Positions 35,570 to 45,279 of a stretch of DNA of 64,000 bases are shown in pieces. Source of the DNA: Fodinibius halophilus (GTDB lineage: Bacteria; Bacteroidota; Rhodothermia; Balneolales; Balneolaceae). Within the stretch, counting starts at the first letter, position 1, and every line of letters begins with the position of its first letter. Below the pieces are notes generated by a model that saw only the letters and a list, made by a program, of their open reading frames with translations, did not search any database and was not told where the DNA came from. The DNA is taken from contig NZ_JAALLS010000014.1 in the NCBI RefSeq assembly GCF_011059105.1, forward strand, positions 50,392-114,391. The letters are read 5' to 3'. Made by a program: the position numbers and the translations under genes.

Positions 35570-36295
35570 TCAGGAATCTTCCCAAACTACTTCAGACCCA
35601 ACAGAGTTATCACCGTCCAACACCTTTTTGAGGTTTCCGACCTTGTTCATATCAAATACAATAATCGGAGTTTCATTTTCGCGGCATAGGGTGAAGGCTG
35701 TAAGATCCATAATATCGAGTCGGCGACTGAGTACTTCTTCGCCGCTGATTGTATTGAATTTTTCAGCATCGGGGTTCTTTTCCGGATCAGAATCAAAGAT
35801 ACCGTCAACACGGGTTCCTTTGAGAATGACATCGGCTTCAATTTCAATAGCACGAAGCGAAGCTGCAGTATCGGTAGTAAAGTATGGGTTTCCGGTTCCC
35901 GCCCCGAAGATAACAACTCTTCCTTTTTCAAGGTGGCGAATGGCCCGTCTGCGGATATAGGGTTCGGCAATTTCTTCCATACGAATAGCAGACATCAGGC
36001 GGGTATGCACACCCATACGTTCGAGCGCATCTTGCAGGGCCATGCTGTTAATCATTGTTGCCAGCATACCCATGTAATCGCCCTGAACCCGATCCATTCC
36101 TTCGGTAGCGCCTTTAACACCTCGAAAGATATTGCCGCCGCCTACAACAACAGATACTTCATACCCCTCGTCGTGGATGGATTTAACTTCTTCGGAATAC
36201 TGCGTCAAAACATCACCGTCAATACCGTGCCCTTGTTCGCCGAGCAGTGCTTCACCGCTCACTTTCAGTAAAACCCGCTTATACTTATTTGCCAC
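35570..36295 (-). CDS. pyrH: UMP kinase
   Basis: A 241-residue hexameric amino-acid-kinase-fold enzyme that phosphorylates UMP to UDP. Motifs include [46 protein letters not shown] and [20 protein letters not shown]. It lies between tsf and frr, the usual bacterial arrangement, and is separated from tsf by a terminator. Confidence 0.97.
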   Translation of the reverse strand: MANKYKRVLLKVSGEALLGEQGHGIDGDVLTQYSEEVKSIHDEGYEVSVVVGGGNIFRGVKGATEGMDRVQGDYMGMLATMINSMALQDALERMGVHTRLMSAIRMEEIAEPYIRRRAIRHLEKGRVVIFGAGTGNPYFTTDTAASLRAIEIEADVILKGTRVDGIFDSDPEKNPDAEKFNTISGEEVLSRRLDIMDLTAFTLCRENETPIIVFDMNKVGNLKKVLDGDNSVGSEVVWEDS

Positions 36296-36373
36296 TTTCT
36301 TTATTTGTTGGAAGTTGAATTAACTGTTTACGTGCTGATATCTATCGTAAGTTGTAATCCCTTAAGCATAAAA

Positions 36374-36400
36374 AAAAGGCTACCAAATTGGTAGCCTTTT
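36374..36400 (-). terminator. Terminator after tsf
   Basis: AAAAGGCTACC and GGTAGCCTTTT form an 11-base perfect stem with an AAATT loop; on the minus strand it is followed by further T residues. It lies 15 bases after the tsf stop. Confidence 0.88.
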
Positions 36401-36414
36401 GAAAAAGAAATGTT

Positions 36415-37248
36415 TTAGGAGTCTTCTCCAAGCTGGATCCTGTGAAATGACTTCACAAGAGGAGTATCATTTTGTTTGAGATACTCTTCAACAGAAAGAC
36501 TGTTGTCTTTCACAAATTTCTGTTCCAGCAATACGCGCTCTTCATAAAAGCGTCGAAGCTTGCCTTTAGAGGCTTTTTCAGCAATTTCTTCTGTCTTGCC
36601 TTCTTCGAGAAGCTGCTCTTTGGCAATTTTTAGCTCTTTTTCGACTACAGAGCTGTCAACGCCGTCGCGTGTTACGGCAAGTGGATTCATGGCAGCAACC
36701 TGCATAGCCACGTCTTTGCCGATACCGTCATCAGAAATTTCATCTTCAAATTCTACTAACACGCCCAGTTGGTTACCGGGGTGGATATAAGAGATAAGGT
36801 ATCCGTCAGACTCGGTAAAGATCACACGATTGATCTTGATCTTTTCGCCAATCTTACCAACCATATCTTTTACTTGGTCAGCAACAGTAAGGCCATCTAC
36901 TTCTGTTTCGAGAAGTTCATCGACAGATCCGATTTCGTTCTCAAAAACGATATCAAGAAAGTTCTGTGCATCTTCCTGGAAGTCATCATTGCGAGCAACA
37001 AAATCGGTTTCACAATTGATTTCCAAAGCAGCAGCTGTGCTACCGTCGTCACTTACACGGGTAACAACAAGTCCTTGATTAGCTTCACGGTCTGCTCGCT
37101 TTTCAGAAAGCTTTTGACCTTTCTTGCGAAGGATTTCAGTGGCTTCCTCAAAGTCGCCATCTGCTTCTTGAAGGGCCTTTTTACAGTCCATCATTCCGGC
37201 CCCGGTTTGTTCGCGTAGTTCTTTTACGTCTTTTGCAGAAATACTCAT
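36415..37248 (-). CDS. tsf: Elongation factor Ts
   Basis: A 277-residue nucleotide exchange factor for EF-Tu. The N-terminal UBA-like part has VKELREQTGAGMMDCKKALQ, and the core has LEINCETDFVARNDDF and YIHPGNQLGVLVEFE, with QVAAMNPLAVTRDGV. It follows rpsB by 54 bases, the typical rpsB-tsf operon. Its partner EF-Tu is at the right end of the window. Confidence 0.97.
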   Translation of the reverse strand: MSISAKDVKELREQTGAGMMDCKKALQEADGDFEEATEILRKKGQKLSEKRADREANQGLVVTRVSDDGSTAAALEINCETDFVARNDDFQEDAQNFLDIVFENEIGSVDELLETEVDGLTVADQVKDMVGKIGEKIKINRVIFTESDGYLISYIHPGNQLGVLVEFEDEISDDGIGKDVAMQVAAMNPLAVTRDGVDSSVVEKELKIAKEQLLEEGKTEEIAEKASKGKLRRFYEERVLLEQKFVKDNSLSVEEYLKQNDTPLVKSFHRIQLGEDS

Positions 37249-37302
37249 TTTCGCGTTACGCTATTTAAAAGTTCGTCTTGTATTTATAAATCGAAATGGA
37301 TT

Positions 37303-38145
37303 TTATTCTTCCTCGTCAGAAGAGTTCTCATCCTTTTTATCCTTACGTCGTGAGCGACGTTTGCCGGTAGCTTTGATCTTTTTCTTTACTTCTTGCTGTT
37401 CGGCTTTTTTGGCATCTTGGGCCGCTTGTTGCATCATCTCTTCTTCACTGTGAGATTCACGCTCAGCATTGCCTTCGATAATAGCATCAGCAACTTTAGA
37501 AGTAATGAGTTGGATCGTACGGGCAGAGTCATCATTGCAAGGCACAATGTAATCCGGAATATCGGGATCACTATTGGTATCTACCATCGCAACGATAGGG
37601 ATGTTTAGCTTCACAGCTTCGTTGACAGCAATATGTTCTTTAATAGTGTCAACAACGAATATAGCTCCGGGCAGGTGTCCCATGTTGGCAATACCGCCAA
37701 GGGTATCTTCAAGCTTATCTTGCTCACGCTTTAGCATCAGAGCCTCTTTCTTGGTCAGCTCGTCAAAGGTACCGTCTTCACTCATGCGATCGATCTCTTC
37801 CATACGAGAGATACTCTTCTTCACCGTAGAGAAATTGGTGAGCATTCCACCGAGCCAGCGATGCGTAACATAAGGCATGCCACAACGGACAGCTTCGGTT
37901 TTAACGATATCTTGAGATTGTTTCTTGGTTCCTACAAAAAGGATCGTTTTCCCTGCGCGGGCAAGCTTGGTTACTTCGTCCAGCGCTTCCTGGAAAAACT
38001 TCTGTGTCTTTTTGAGGTCGATAATGTGAATCCCGTTACGCTCCATGAAGATAAATTCCTTCATTTTGGGATTCCATCGGCGGGTAAGGTGCCCAAAGTG
38101 GGCGCCCGATTTCAATAGTTCTTGTAGATCAGGTGTAGTAGGCAT
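37303..38145 (-). CDS. rpsB: 30S ribosomal protein S2
   Basis: The start is placed at the ATG at 38145, giving MPTTPDLQELLKSGAHFGHL, the normal S2 beginning; the open frame to 38226 would add 27 residues encoded by a structured leader. The 280-residue protein shows FGHLTRRWNPKM, ILFVGTKKQSQDIV, HRWLGGMLTNFSTV and PDYIVPCNDDSARTIQLI. The C-terminal tail (about 240-280) is an extension rich in Lys, Arg, Glu and Asp. It leads the rpsB-tsf operon. Confidence 0.97.
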   Translation of the reverse strand: MPTTPDLQELLKSGAHFGHLTRRWNPKMKEFIFMERNGIHIIDLKKTQKFFQEALDEVTKLARAGKTILFVGTKKQSQDIVKTEAVRCGMPYVTHRWLGGMLTNFSTVKKSISRMEEIDRMSEDGTFDELTKKEALMLKREQDKLEDTLGGIANMGHLPGAIFVVDTIKEHIAVNEAVKLNIPIVAMVDTNSDPDIPDYIVPCNDDSARTIQLITSKVADAIIEGNAERESHSEEEMMQQAAQDAKKAEQQEVKKKIKATGKRRSRRKDKKDENSSDEEE

Positions 38146-38174
38146 AGGTATGATTTGTTTTTGAGTTAATCCTC

Positions 38175-38240
38175 TATACAGGTCGTCCCCGGCGCTAATC
38201 TGCCCAAAGGCAGACACTCGGCGCACTGAGTCTCTGTATA
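38175..38240 (-). promoter_or_regulatory. Structured leader of the rpsB-tsf operon
   Basis: In the 5' leader of rpsB, an outer stem TATACAG/CTGTATA (38175-38181 with 38234-38240) encloses a GCGC/GCGC pairing and an inner hairpin TCTGCC/GGCAGA with a 4-base loop (38199-38214). The element ends 30 bases before the start codon. It resembles an autoregulatory ribosomal-protein leader where S2 might bind; no match to a named family is claimed. Confidence 0.5.
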
Positions 38241-38293
38241 TGTGTGATTAAATTGTGTGTTGGAAAAAAGAAAGCGTAAAAACGCGCGGTATA

Positions 38294-38680
38294 TTAACGC
38301 TTGGAGAACTGGAATTTCTTACGAGCACCAGGTTGTCCGTACTTCTTGCGTTCTACCATACGATCATCACGAGTAAGAAGGTCATGTGCTTTCAATACAT
38401 CATGCCATTCTTCATTGTGATCATCAAGAGCGCGAGCAAGCGCATGCTGAATGGCTCCGGATTGCCCGGTAATGCCACCGCCGCGAACCGTTATCTTGAT
38501 ATCAAACTGGTCTTCCGACTCAGTGACTTCAAGAGGTAAGGTAGCGACATTGCGATGTGCTTTGGTCGCGAAATAATCTTCCAGGGGGCGGTCGTTTACA
38601 ATAAAGTCGCCCGATCCTGGTTTGATGTATAATCGTGCCGTAGAAGTCTTTCTTCTTCCGATGAAGTTTTTCTGTTCCAT
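38294..38680 (-). CDS. rpsI: 30S ribosomal protein S9
   Basis: A 128-residue ribosomal protein. Features are the IGRRKTSTARLYIKPGSG start, VRGGGITGQSGAIQHALARA and the basic C-terminus RKKYGQPGARKKFQFSKR, whose last residues contact P-site tRNA. It follows rplM by six bases in the conserved rplM-rpsI operon. Confidence 0.97.
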   Translation of the reverse strand: MEQKNFIGRRKTSTARLYIKPGSGDFIVNDRPLEDYFATKAHRNVATLPLEVTESEDQFDIKITVRGGGITGQSGAIQHALARALDDHNEEWHDVLKAHDLLTRDDRMVERKKYGQPGARKKFQFSKR

Positions 38681-38686
38681 TCGTTA

Positions 38687-39130
38687 TTAAAGCTCGATTT
38701 TTTCTGGTTGTTGTGCTTCTTGTTCATGTACTGGACCAGCATAAACGCGCAGGTTTGTCATAAGCTTATCACCCAACTTGTTCTTGGGTAACATTCCTTT
38801 AATAGCTTTTTCCATGACAATCTCTGGCTTGTGCTCCAGCAACTCTTCAGCCGAAGTAAAACGTTCACCACCGGGGTAGCCGGTATACCGGAAATATTCC
38901 TTCTGCTTCAACTTGTTGCCGGTCAGCACTACCTTGCTGGCATTGATGACTACAACATTGTCGCCGGTATCCATATGAGGGGTAAATTCGGGCTTATGCT
39001 TGCCTCGCAGGTACGTTGCTACTTTAGAAGCAACGCGTCCGAGAGCATGCCCTTCGGCATCAACAAGAACCCATTTCTTTTCGATATCACTCGGTTTAGC
39101 GGAGTAGGTCTTGTAACTATTCGTGTCCAC
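38687..39130 (-). CDS. rplM: 50S ribosomal protein L13
   Basis: A 147-residue ribosomal protein with the L13 features [59 protein letters not shown] and GMLPKNKLG. It is the first gene of the rplM-rpsI operon. Confidence 0.97.
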   Translation of the reverse strand: MDTNSYKTYSAKPSDIEKKWVLVDAEGHALGRVASKVATYLRGKHKPEFTPHMDTGDNVVVINASKVVLTGNKLKQKEYFRYTGYPGGERFTSAEELLEHKPEIVMEKAIKGMLPKNKLGDKLMTNLRVYAGPVHEQEAQQPEKIEL

Positions 39131-39379
39131 GGTTAAAAATTGTTTAAAATTGCTTTTCAGTGAAGTCCCGCAAAATAGGCTTATTTATTTCCATTTGCAA
39201 TGGTGAAGATATTAAAATTTTTATTAGGGGGCTTACACCACCAAGTTATTGGAATATGCCACTACATTAAATAGAAGGAGAAAAGTTATCTTTTTTGAAG
39301 ACAAGAAACTCTTAAAAAAAAGTTGTATCTTTAGCTAACCTTAAAAAGACGTGCTTAAGAAGTAGAGTGTTAATTTGAA

Positions 39380-42106
39380 ATGAAGATAGAAATGAGCAAA
39401 GAAAATAAGTTTGCAAAAACGCGAATCCCCTTTGATACGGGATCTGGAAAAGCCGATATGTACAGCTTGCAGAAGCTGGAAGAGATGGGGTACGGAAAAA
39501 TGGAAAAGCTTCCATTCACCATCCGAGTATTGCTTGAAGCGGTACTTAGAGAATATGACGGCTATGCGTTTACCGAAGATGATATTAATAGTTTAGCAAA
39601 TTATAATGCCGAAGATCCGCAGGGAGAGATTCCTTTTAAACCCTCGCGTGTGGTACTGCAAGATTTTACTGGAGTACCCGCTGTTGTTGATTTAGCAGCA
39701 TTGCGTTCTGCTATGGATCGCATGGGCGGACCTCCAACTTCTATCAATCCAAAGGTGCCGGTTGATCTCGTTATTGACCACTCGGTACAGGTTGATGAAT
39801 TTGGGCAGGAATATGCCTTTATGCATAACGTGGAGAAAGAGTTTGAGCGTAATCGCGAGCGTTACGAATTCTTGAAGTGGGGGCAAAAAGCGTTTGATGA
39901 CTTTCGGGTTGTACCTCCCGGGCGCGGAATTGTACACCAAGTAAATCTTGAGTACCTGGCTAAGGGAGCATTTGCCCGTGAAGAAGAGGACGGTTCTACT
40001 ATTGTATATCCTGATACGTTGGTGGGAACTGACTCGCACACTACCATGATTAACGGTCTCGGTATTCTTGGCTGGGGCGTTGGTGGTATTGAAGCGGAAG
40101 CTGCTATGCTGGGGCAACCAATTCATATGTTGGTTCCCAAAGTTGTGGGCATGAAGCTAACCGGTGAGTTGAGAGAAGGAGTTACAGCCACCGACCTTAC
40201 CTTGACGGTAACAGAGATGCTGCGTAAGCATGGCGTAGTGGGTAAGTTTGTAGAGTTTTACGGAGATGGTCTCAGCAGCATGAGTCTGCCCGACCGCGCT
40301 ACTATTGCGAATATGTCTCCCGAGTATGGAGCAACAATGGGCTTCTTCCCAATGGATGAAGAAGCGATGCGTTATATGCGAGCTACCGGACGTGATCCTG
40401 AGCATGTTGAACTGGTAGAGCGTTACATGAAGGCGCAGGGACTGTATCACACAGAAGATATGCCCGACCCGGAATTCTCCAGCACTTTGGAACTGGATTT
40501 GAGCACGGTAGAAACATCGCTCGCCGGCCCCAAGCTGCCGCACGATCGTATCACCCTGCCAAATATGAAATCTACCTTTGAAAGCAGCCTTACCAGTGAT
40601 GACCCAACAATGGGTTTCAACCTGGAGCAAGAAAAGCTGGCTAACAAGGGAACATTTAAGAATGGTCAGGAGATGGAGATGACCCACGGAGATGTGGTTA
40701 TCGCAGCTATTACCTCTTGTACCAATACTTCTAACCCAAGTGTAATGTTGGGTGCCGGAATTGTTGCCAAGAAAGCGCTGGAAAAAGGACTGGAAGTTCC
40801 TCCATATGTGAAGACTTCATTGGCCCCCGGATCACGCGTAGTAACAGAATATCTCGAAGAGGCCGGCTTAACCGACTATATGGATAAGCTAGGATTTAAC
40901 CTCGTGGGATATGGATGTACTACTTGTATCGGTAACTCCGGGCCTTTGCCACAGCCTGTTGAAGATGCTGTGAAAGAAGGCGACCTGATTGTTGCCGGTG
41001 TACTGTCCGGGAACCGAAACTTCGAAGGTCGTATCCATCCTTATGTAAAAGCTAATTACCTGGCTTCTCCACCTTTGGTTGTCGCTTACGCTCTTGCCGG
41101 TACTGTTGATATCGATCTGGAGCATGAGCCTGTTGGACAAGACAAAGATGGCAACGATGTGTATCTCAGAGATATCTGGCCAACAACCGAGGAAATTGCG
41201 GAGCACCTTGACAGTGCAATTCGTCCCGAACTCTTCGAAGAGCAGTATGGTGATATCTTTGAATCAGATGAGTGGGATGAAATTCCTGTTGACGGTGGAG
41301 AACTCTACGAATGGAAAGAGGACTCTACGTACATTCAAGAGCCGCCATTCTTTATGGATATGGGAGAAGAACCCGATGCTATTACTTCTATTGAAGATGC
41401 ACGTGCTCTTGTTAAGGTTGGAGACTCTATTACTACTGATCACATTTCGCCTGCCGGTAATATTAAGGAAGATAGTCCGGCCGGTGAGTATTTGAAAGAT
41501 CATGGAGTAGAGTACGCAGATTTCAACTCTTACGGATCGCGCCGCGGTAACGATCGCGTTATGACTCGTGGTACCTTTGCCAATGTTCGGTTTAAAAACC
41601 AGCTGGCGCCCGGAAAAGAGGGAGGTTATACCAACTACTTCCCCGAAGATGAGATTACCACTATCTTCGATGCTGCTACCCGATATAAAGAAGACGACAC
41701 TCCACTAGTCGCTCTTGCCGGTAAGCAATATGGTACGGGCTCATCTCGCGATTGGGCTGCTAAAGGTACCGACCTGTTAGGCGTTGAAGCAGTTATTGCC
41801 ACTTCTTATGAACGTATCCACCGATCTAATCTGGTAGGTATGGGCGTGCTGCCACTGCAGTTTAAAGAAGGCGAATCTGCCGATGCTTTAGGCCTTGATG
41901 GATCGGAAGAGTTTACCATCCATCTTTCTGATGACCTTAAGGCACAGGATACAGTAAAGGTAGACGCCAAGAAATCGAACGGAGAAACGATCTCTTTCGA
42001 GACCGAATGTCGTATCGACACCCCGGTTGAGATTGATTACTATCGTAATGGAGGTATTCTGCATTACGTACTGCGAGAGTATCACCGCGCAGAGAAAAAT
42101 AAGTAA
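39380..42106 (+). CDS. acnA: Aconitate hydratase A
   Basis: A 908-residue enzyme of the AcnA/IRP1 type that isomerises citrate and isocitrate in the TCA cycle. The [4Fe-4S] ligands are in [10 protein letters not shown] and [12 protein letters not shown], and [20 protein letters not shown] and the C-terminal swivel domain [13 protein letters not shown] are intact. Two ATGs occur close together (codons 1 and 5). The gene is followed by its own terminator and is transcribed alone. Confidence 0.97.
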   Translation: MKIEMSKENKFAKTRIPFDTGSGKADMYSLQKLEEMGYGKMEKLPFTIRVLLEAVLREYDGYAFTEDDINSLANYNAEDPQGEIPFKPSRVVLQDFTGVPAVVDLAALRSAMDRMGGPPTSINPKVPVDLVIDHSVQVDEFGQEYAFMHNVEKEFERNRERYEFLKWGQKAFDDFRVVPPGRGIVHQVNLEYLAKGAFAREEEDGSTIVYPDTLVGTDSHTTMINGLGILGWGVGGIEAEAAMLGQPIHMLVPKVVGMKLTGELREGVTATDLTLTVTEMLRKHGVVGKFVEFYGDGLSSMSLPDRATIANMSPEYGATMGFFPMDEEAMRYMRATGRDPEHVELVERYMKAQGLYHTEDMPDPEFSSTLELDLSTVETSLAGPKLPHDRITLPNMKSTFESSLTSDDPTMGFNLEQEKLANKGTFKNGQEMEMTHGDVVIAAITSCTNTSNPSVMLGAGIVAKKALEKGLEVPPYVKTSLAPGSRVVTEYLEEAGLTDYMDKLGFNLVGYGCTTCIGNSGPLPQPVEDAVKEGDLIVAGVLSGNRNFEGRIHPYVKANYLASPPLVVAYALAGTVDIDLEHEPVGQDKDGNDVYLRDIWPTTEEIAEHLDSAIRPELFEEQYGDIFESDEWDEIPVDGGELYEWKEDSTYIQEPPFFMDMGEEPDAITSIEDARALVKVGDSITTDHISPAGNIKEDSPAGEYLKDHGVEYADFNSYGSRRGNDRVMTRGTFANVRFKNQLAPGKEGGYTNYFPEDEITTIFDAATRYKEDDTPLVALAGKQYGTGSSRDWAAKGTDLLGVEAVIATSYERIHRSNLVGMGVLPLQFKEGESADALGLDGSEEFTIHLSDDLKAQDTVKVDAKKSNGETISFETECRIDTPVEIDYYRNGGILHYVLREYHRAEKNK

Positions 42107-42135
42107 GATCGGATAATCGTTTCTTATTGTATTCT

Positions 42136-42165
42136 AAAGCCCGACTGTTTTGGTCGGGCTTTTTA
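42136..42165 (+). terminator. Terminator after acnA
   Basis: AAAGCCCGAC and GTCGGGCTTT form a 10-base stem with a 7-base loop, followed by a T-rich tail (TTTATTTAT). It begins 30 bases after the acnA stop. Confidence 0.9.
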
Positions 42166-42257
42166 TTTATATACTATTTTTGCTGACCTGTTTAAGTTTT
42201 GATAAAAAAATGGTAACGTGAAATAATAATAGGGAAACCCAAAAGAGATAGTACATT

Positions 42258-43409
42258 ATGCCATCTGCCAATAAGGCTTACCCCGGCAGTATCAGTGGTG
42301 ATAGTCTTCGAATGTTGTTAAAAGAGTTTAGCAGCCTGAACAGAGCTGTTGAACTCAAGGGAGTACTGCAAAAAAGTCTCGGCATTATAAAGAAAGTGAT
42401 GGATTCTGAGGCGAGTTCGCTGATTTTGTTGGATGAGGATTCGCAAGAGTTGGTTGTGAGTATTCCTTCAGGGCCGGTACGTCACGAAATACAGGGTATA
42501 CGCATTTCACGCGAGCAAGGTGTGGCAGGCTGGGTACTGGAAAATGACCAGCCTTATTTTTCAAATAGCCCCAAAGAAACGGAGATATTTGCCGGAGAGC
42601 TTTCTGAAAACTTTACAACGGAAAGTATCATATGTGTGCCTCTTTCCGGTAAAAACGGTAAGGTGATCGGTGTATTGGAAGCAATTAACAGAAAAGGGGG
42701 CAGGGGCTTTTCGGAAGATGACATTCCTGTTTTTGAAGCACTTTCAGAACATGTTGCTCATACTATTGAGCGCACCAGGGAGCTCGAAAACTTACAGCAG
42801 CGCGTCGAGGATAAGGAGATTATGCTTACGGAGGTCAGCCACCGCATTAAAAATAACTTACTGACGCTGACGGCACTTATCGAGATGGAAATTCCTGAAG
42901 TTGATGAAGTATCCCGCGAGGTGCTTCAAAAAACATGTGCACGTATCGATTCGATGGCCGAGATCCATGACCTCTTATATCATAATGATCTTCAAAAGGA
43001 GATTGACCTTGGAGAGTATATCGGACGGCTAACTAAAAAGATATCCTCAATGCTCGCCAACCCTTCTCAGGATATCTCCGTTAAGATCGAAGCAGAATCA
43101 GTACAAGTGGACTCGGAACGGTGCATGTGTTGCGGGCTACTGTTGAATGAACTGCTGGTCAATGCCTATAAACATGCATTTAAAGATGATGTGGTTACCG
43201 GGGAAATCCATATCGATCTCGTGGAAAATGAAGAGGTAATACGGCTGGAAGTTGCCGATAACGGGGAAGGGCTAAAAGAAGACTTTTCGCTTGGTACCAA
43301 GGAATCGGTGGGAAGCTGGCTTATTGATGTGTTGCTTCGCAAGTTAGAAGCATCTATGGAGATTGATAGCGAAGGTGGAGCCAGTTTCGTTATTTCATTT
43401 GATCAGTAA
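42258..43409 (+). CDS. GAF-domain sensor histidine kinase (HisKA_2 type)
   Basis: A 383-residue soluble kinase. Residues about 20-170 are a GAF sensor domain (SSLILLDED, GVAGWVLENDQPYF, LSGKNGKVIGVLEAIN). The phosphoacceptor is H195 in TEVSHRIKNNLLTLTALIEM, the HisKA_2 type found in HWE-like kinases, and residues about 285-383 are an HATPase domain with LLNELLVNAYKHAF (N box) and VADNGEGLKED (G1 box). No response regulator is adjacent, so it is an orphan. It is convergent with the type III PKS operon. Confidence 0.9.
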   Translation: MPSANKAYPGSISGDSLRMLLKEFSSLNRAVELKGVLQKSLGIIKKVMDSEASSLILLDEDSQELVVSIPSGPVRHEIQGIRISREQGVAGWVLENDQPYFSNSPKETEIFAGELSENFTTESIICVPLSGKNGKVIGVLEAINRKGGRGFSEDDIPVFEALSEHVAHTIERTRELENLQQRVEDKEIMLTEVSHRIKNNLLTLTALIEMEIPEVDEVSREVLQKTCARIDSMAEIHDLLYHNDLQKEIDLGEYIGRLTKKISSMLANPSQDISVKIEAESVQVDSERCMCCGLLLNELLVNAYKHAFKDDVVTGEIHIDLVENEEVIRLEVADNGEGLKEDFSLGTKESVGSWLIDVLLRKLEASMEIDSEGGASFVISFDQ

Positions 43410-43417
43410 CCTCTCTT

Positions 43418-44590
43418 TTAGATAATCCATCGGTCGACGCCCCGCATTGTAAAAAGCTTTGCCATAAGGTGTGATATCGGCTTTTTGAGCATCAGTGTTA
43501 CAAGTAGGTTACGGGCAACAGGGAAGGTGGCTCGGCGTCCCAGTCGCATGTTAAGTTCTGTTCTCCTCATACAATTTCTAGCTGTTTTAGCATGTCTGTG
43601 TTCAAAATCTTTAAGGCTGGAGCAGTCGGCCACATTATTGTTAAGAATACAATCGAGATATTGTGTGAGTTTCCATGCTCCCAGCCAACCCAGGTTCATT
43701 CCTTGCCCCCCAATAGGGCTTACTACATGAGCGGCATCACCGGCAAGTATGATGCGACTATTTACCATGGGAGTGGCCATCATTTTCTGAACACCGAAGC
43801 TGCTAAGCATCGTGGGGGCTGTGTTTTTCAATGAATGGTTGATACGATGCTGCACGCGTTTTTCTATATCTACCTGCGTTGGGCTCGAGATATACTCTTT
43901 CGTTTTAACAACCCACCGCCGTTTTTGCCCGGGCAGGGGGAAAGATTCTATTAAGCCCTCATCACACAGAAAGATAGCGGCATCGGATCCAAAGTCAGTG
44001 TTATCTTCAAAGTCGCCCATTATATACGTATCCGGATAGGAATAGCCCTCAAAAGAACTCTCCATCTGCTGCCGAACCAAACTGTGCTTGCCATCGCATC
44101 CTATAACATAGTCGGTGCAAAGTGTTTGGGCTTTGCCTTTGTAGTGGTAAGAAATGGTCGCCTGTTCATTGTCTTGTGCTATTGAAGAAACCTCTGCGCC
44201 ACGCTTTAGAATATCAGGATTAATAGTGTTGAGCTCTTTTTGGAGAGTGCGTTCTGTAGTATCCTGCGGCAGTGCCAATATAAAATTGTATGGGGCTTGA
44301 TCATCTTCAAAGGAGAGGGTGCCTAATTTTTTGCTGTTAGAAAAGGCATGTCCTTTGGAAATGTGTATACCTTTTCGGAGAAATGGATCTGTAATATCCA
44401 GTTTTGAAAAGAGTTCTAACGATACCGGGTGGATGCCCAGAGAGCGAGATCCCTTCCTGACTTTTTTACGTTTTTCTAAAATGATACAAGAGATGCCCGC
44501 TTTTTCAAGGCAGATGCCAAGGAAGAGTCCTACTGCTCCTGCACCGACAATGGCCACTTGATATGTTTGGGAATGGTTATGCATGCTCAA
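43418..44590 (-). CDS. FAD-dependent monooxygenase (UbiH/PHBH type) of the type III PKS operon
   Basis: A 390-residue flavoprotein hydroxylase. The FAD-binding start has VAIVGAGAVGLFLGICLEKA and ILEKR, the middle has the conserved YVIGCDGKHSLVRQ (DG motif), and near residue 275 is LAGDAAHVVSPIGGQGMNLG (GD motif). Such enzymes hydroxylate aromatic rings with NAD(P)H and O2. Its start overlaps the methyltransferase stop by four bases, so it is the third gene of an operon with the polyketide synthase. It probably oxidises the polyketide product, perhaps to a quinone, as SrsC does in Streptomyces (inference by analogy). Confidence 0.88.
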   Translation of the reverse strand: MSMHNHSQTYQVAIVGAGAVGLFLGICLEKAGISCIILEKRKKVRKGSRSLGIHPVSLELFSKLDITDPFLRKGIHISKGHAFSNSKKLGTLSFEDDQAPYNFILALPQDTTERTLQKELNTINPDILKRGAEVSSIAQDNEQATISYHYKGKAQTLCTDYVIGCDGKHSLVRQQMESSFEGYSYPDTYIMGDFEDNTDFGSDAAIFLCDEGLIESFPLPGQKRRWVVKTKEYISSPTQVDIEKRVQHRINHSLKNTAPTMLSSFGVQKMMATPMVNSRIILAGDAAHVVSPIGGQGMNLGWLGAWKLTQYLDCILNNNVADCSSLKDFEHRHAKTARNCMRRTELNMRLGRRATFPVARNLLVTLMLKKPISHLMAKLFTMRGVDRWII

Positions 44591-45279
44591 AGGGTAAGTA
44601 TCAATCGAAAGGGAAAAACAGGGCTTACTTGCCAGCCATTGGGTACGACATTACGCAGTTCTGCCAGCGTGTAACTTCTTTTTATTGAGGTTAATCCGTC
44701 TTCGGTAATAAAAGAGCTGCGAAAAATTGGGCGGGCCAATAAGTTGAACAGAAGATATGCCCAATCGCTGCGTTTAATATCATTAAAAATGACCTTTTTA
44801 CTACTCAATGCTTTTGTTCGATCCAGCATCTCTTGTAGTTCGTTGCTACTGAGGTGATGAAGCAGGTGGTTGGAGATGATCATATCAAATTGGTCCTGTT
44901 TCGGATCAAGTTCGGAAAGTTCACACTGCAAAAACGAAATGTTATTGGGATAGGATAACTGTTGCACATAATTAAATGCGCGGGGATCGGGGTCAATAGC
45001 GGTGATCTGAAGGTCAAAGCCGTCGTCTGCTGCCCAGTGAGCTATTTTTATTGGGATGTCACCGCCCCCAAAACCGATATCCAGTATGGTATTTGGTGCA
45101 TGTATATCCAAAAGGGGACGAATTTCTCTTTTATAGATGCGATGCCATTGCGAGATCAGGCTGTTGATGATACGAAATTGCCTGTAGGTATTCTTCAGTT
45201 CTGAAAGGTCACAATGGGGGTCATCCATTCGTTCTGTACTGGCGGTATCCCGGGTAGATAAGAAGAAAGTCATGAGCAC
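44587..45279 (-). CDS. Class I SAM-dependent methyltransferase of the type III PKS operon
   Basis: A 230-residue soluble Rossmann methyltransferase. Motif I is TILDIGFGGGDIPIKIA, followed by the acidic ITAIDPDPRAF and MIISNHLLHHLSSNEL (motif IV). It overlaps the PKS gene by 10 bases and the monooxygenase by four, so the three are tightly coupled. It likely methylates the polyketide product or an intermediate. It differs from the SrsB methyltransferase of Streptomyces, which is a membrane protein. Confidence 0.88.
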   Translation of the reverse strand: MLMTFFLSTRDTASTERMDDPHCDLSELKNTYRQFRIINSLISQWHRIYKREIRPLLDIHAPNTILDIGFGGGDIPIKIAHWAADDGFDLQITAIDPDPRAFNYVQQLSYPNNISFLQCELSELDPKQDQFDMIISNHLLHHLSSNELQEMLDRTKALSSKKVIFNDIKRSDWAYLLFNLLARPIFRSSFITEDGLTSIKRSYTLAELRNVVPNGWQVSPVFPFRLILTL

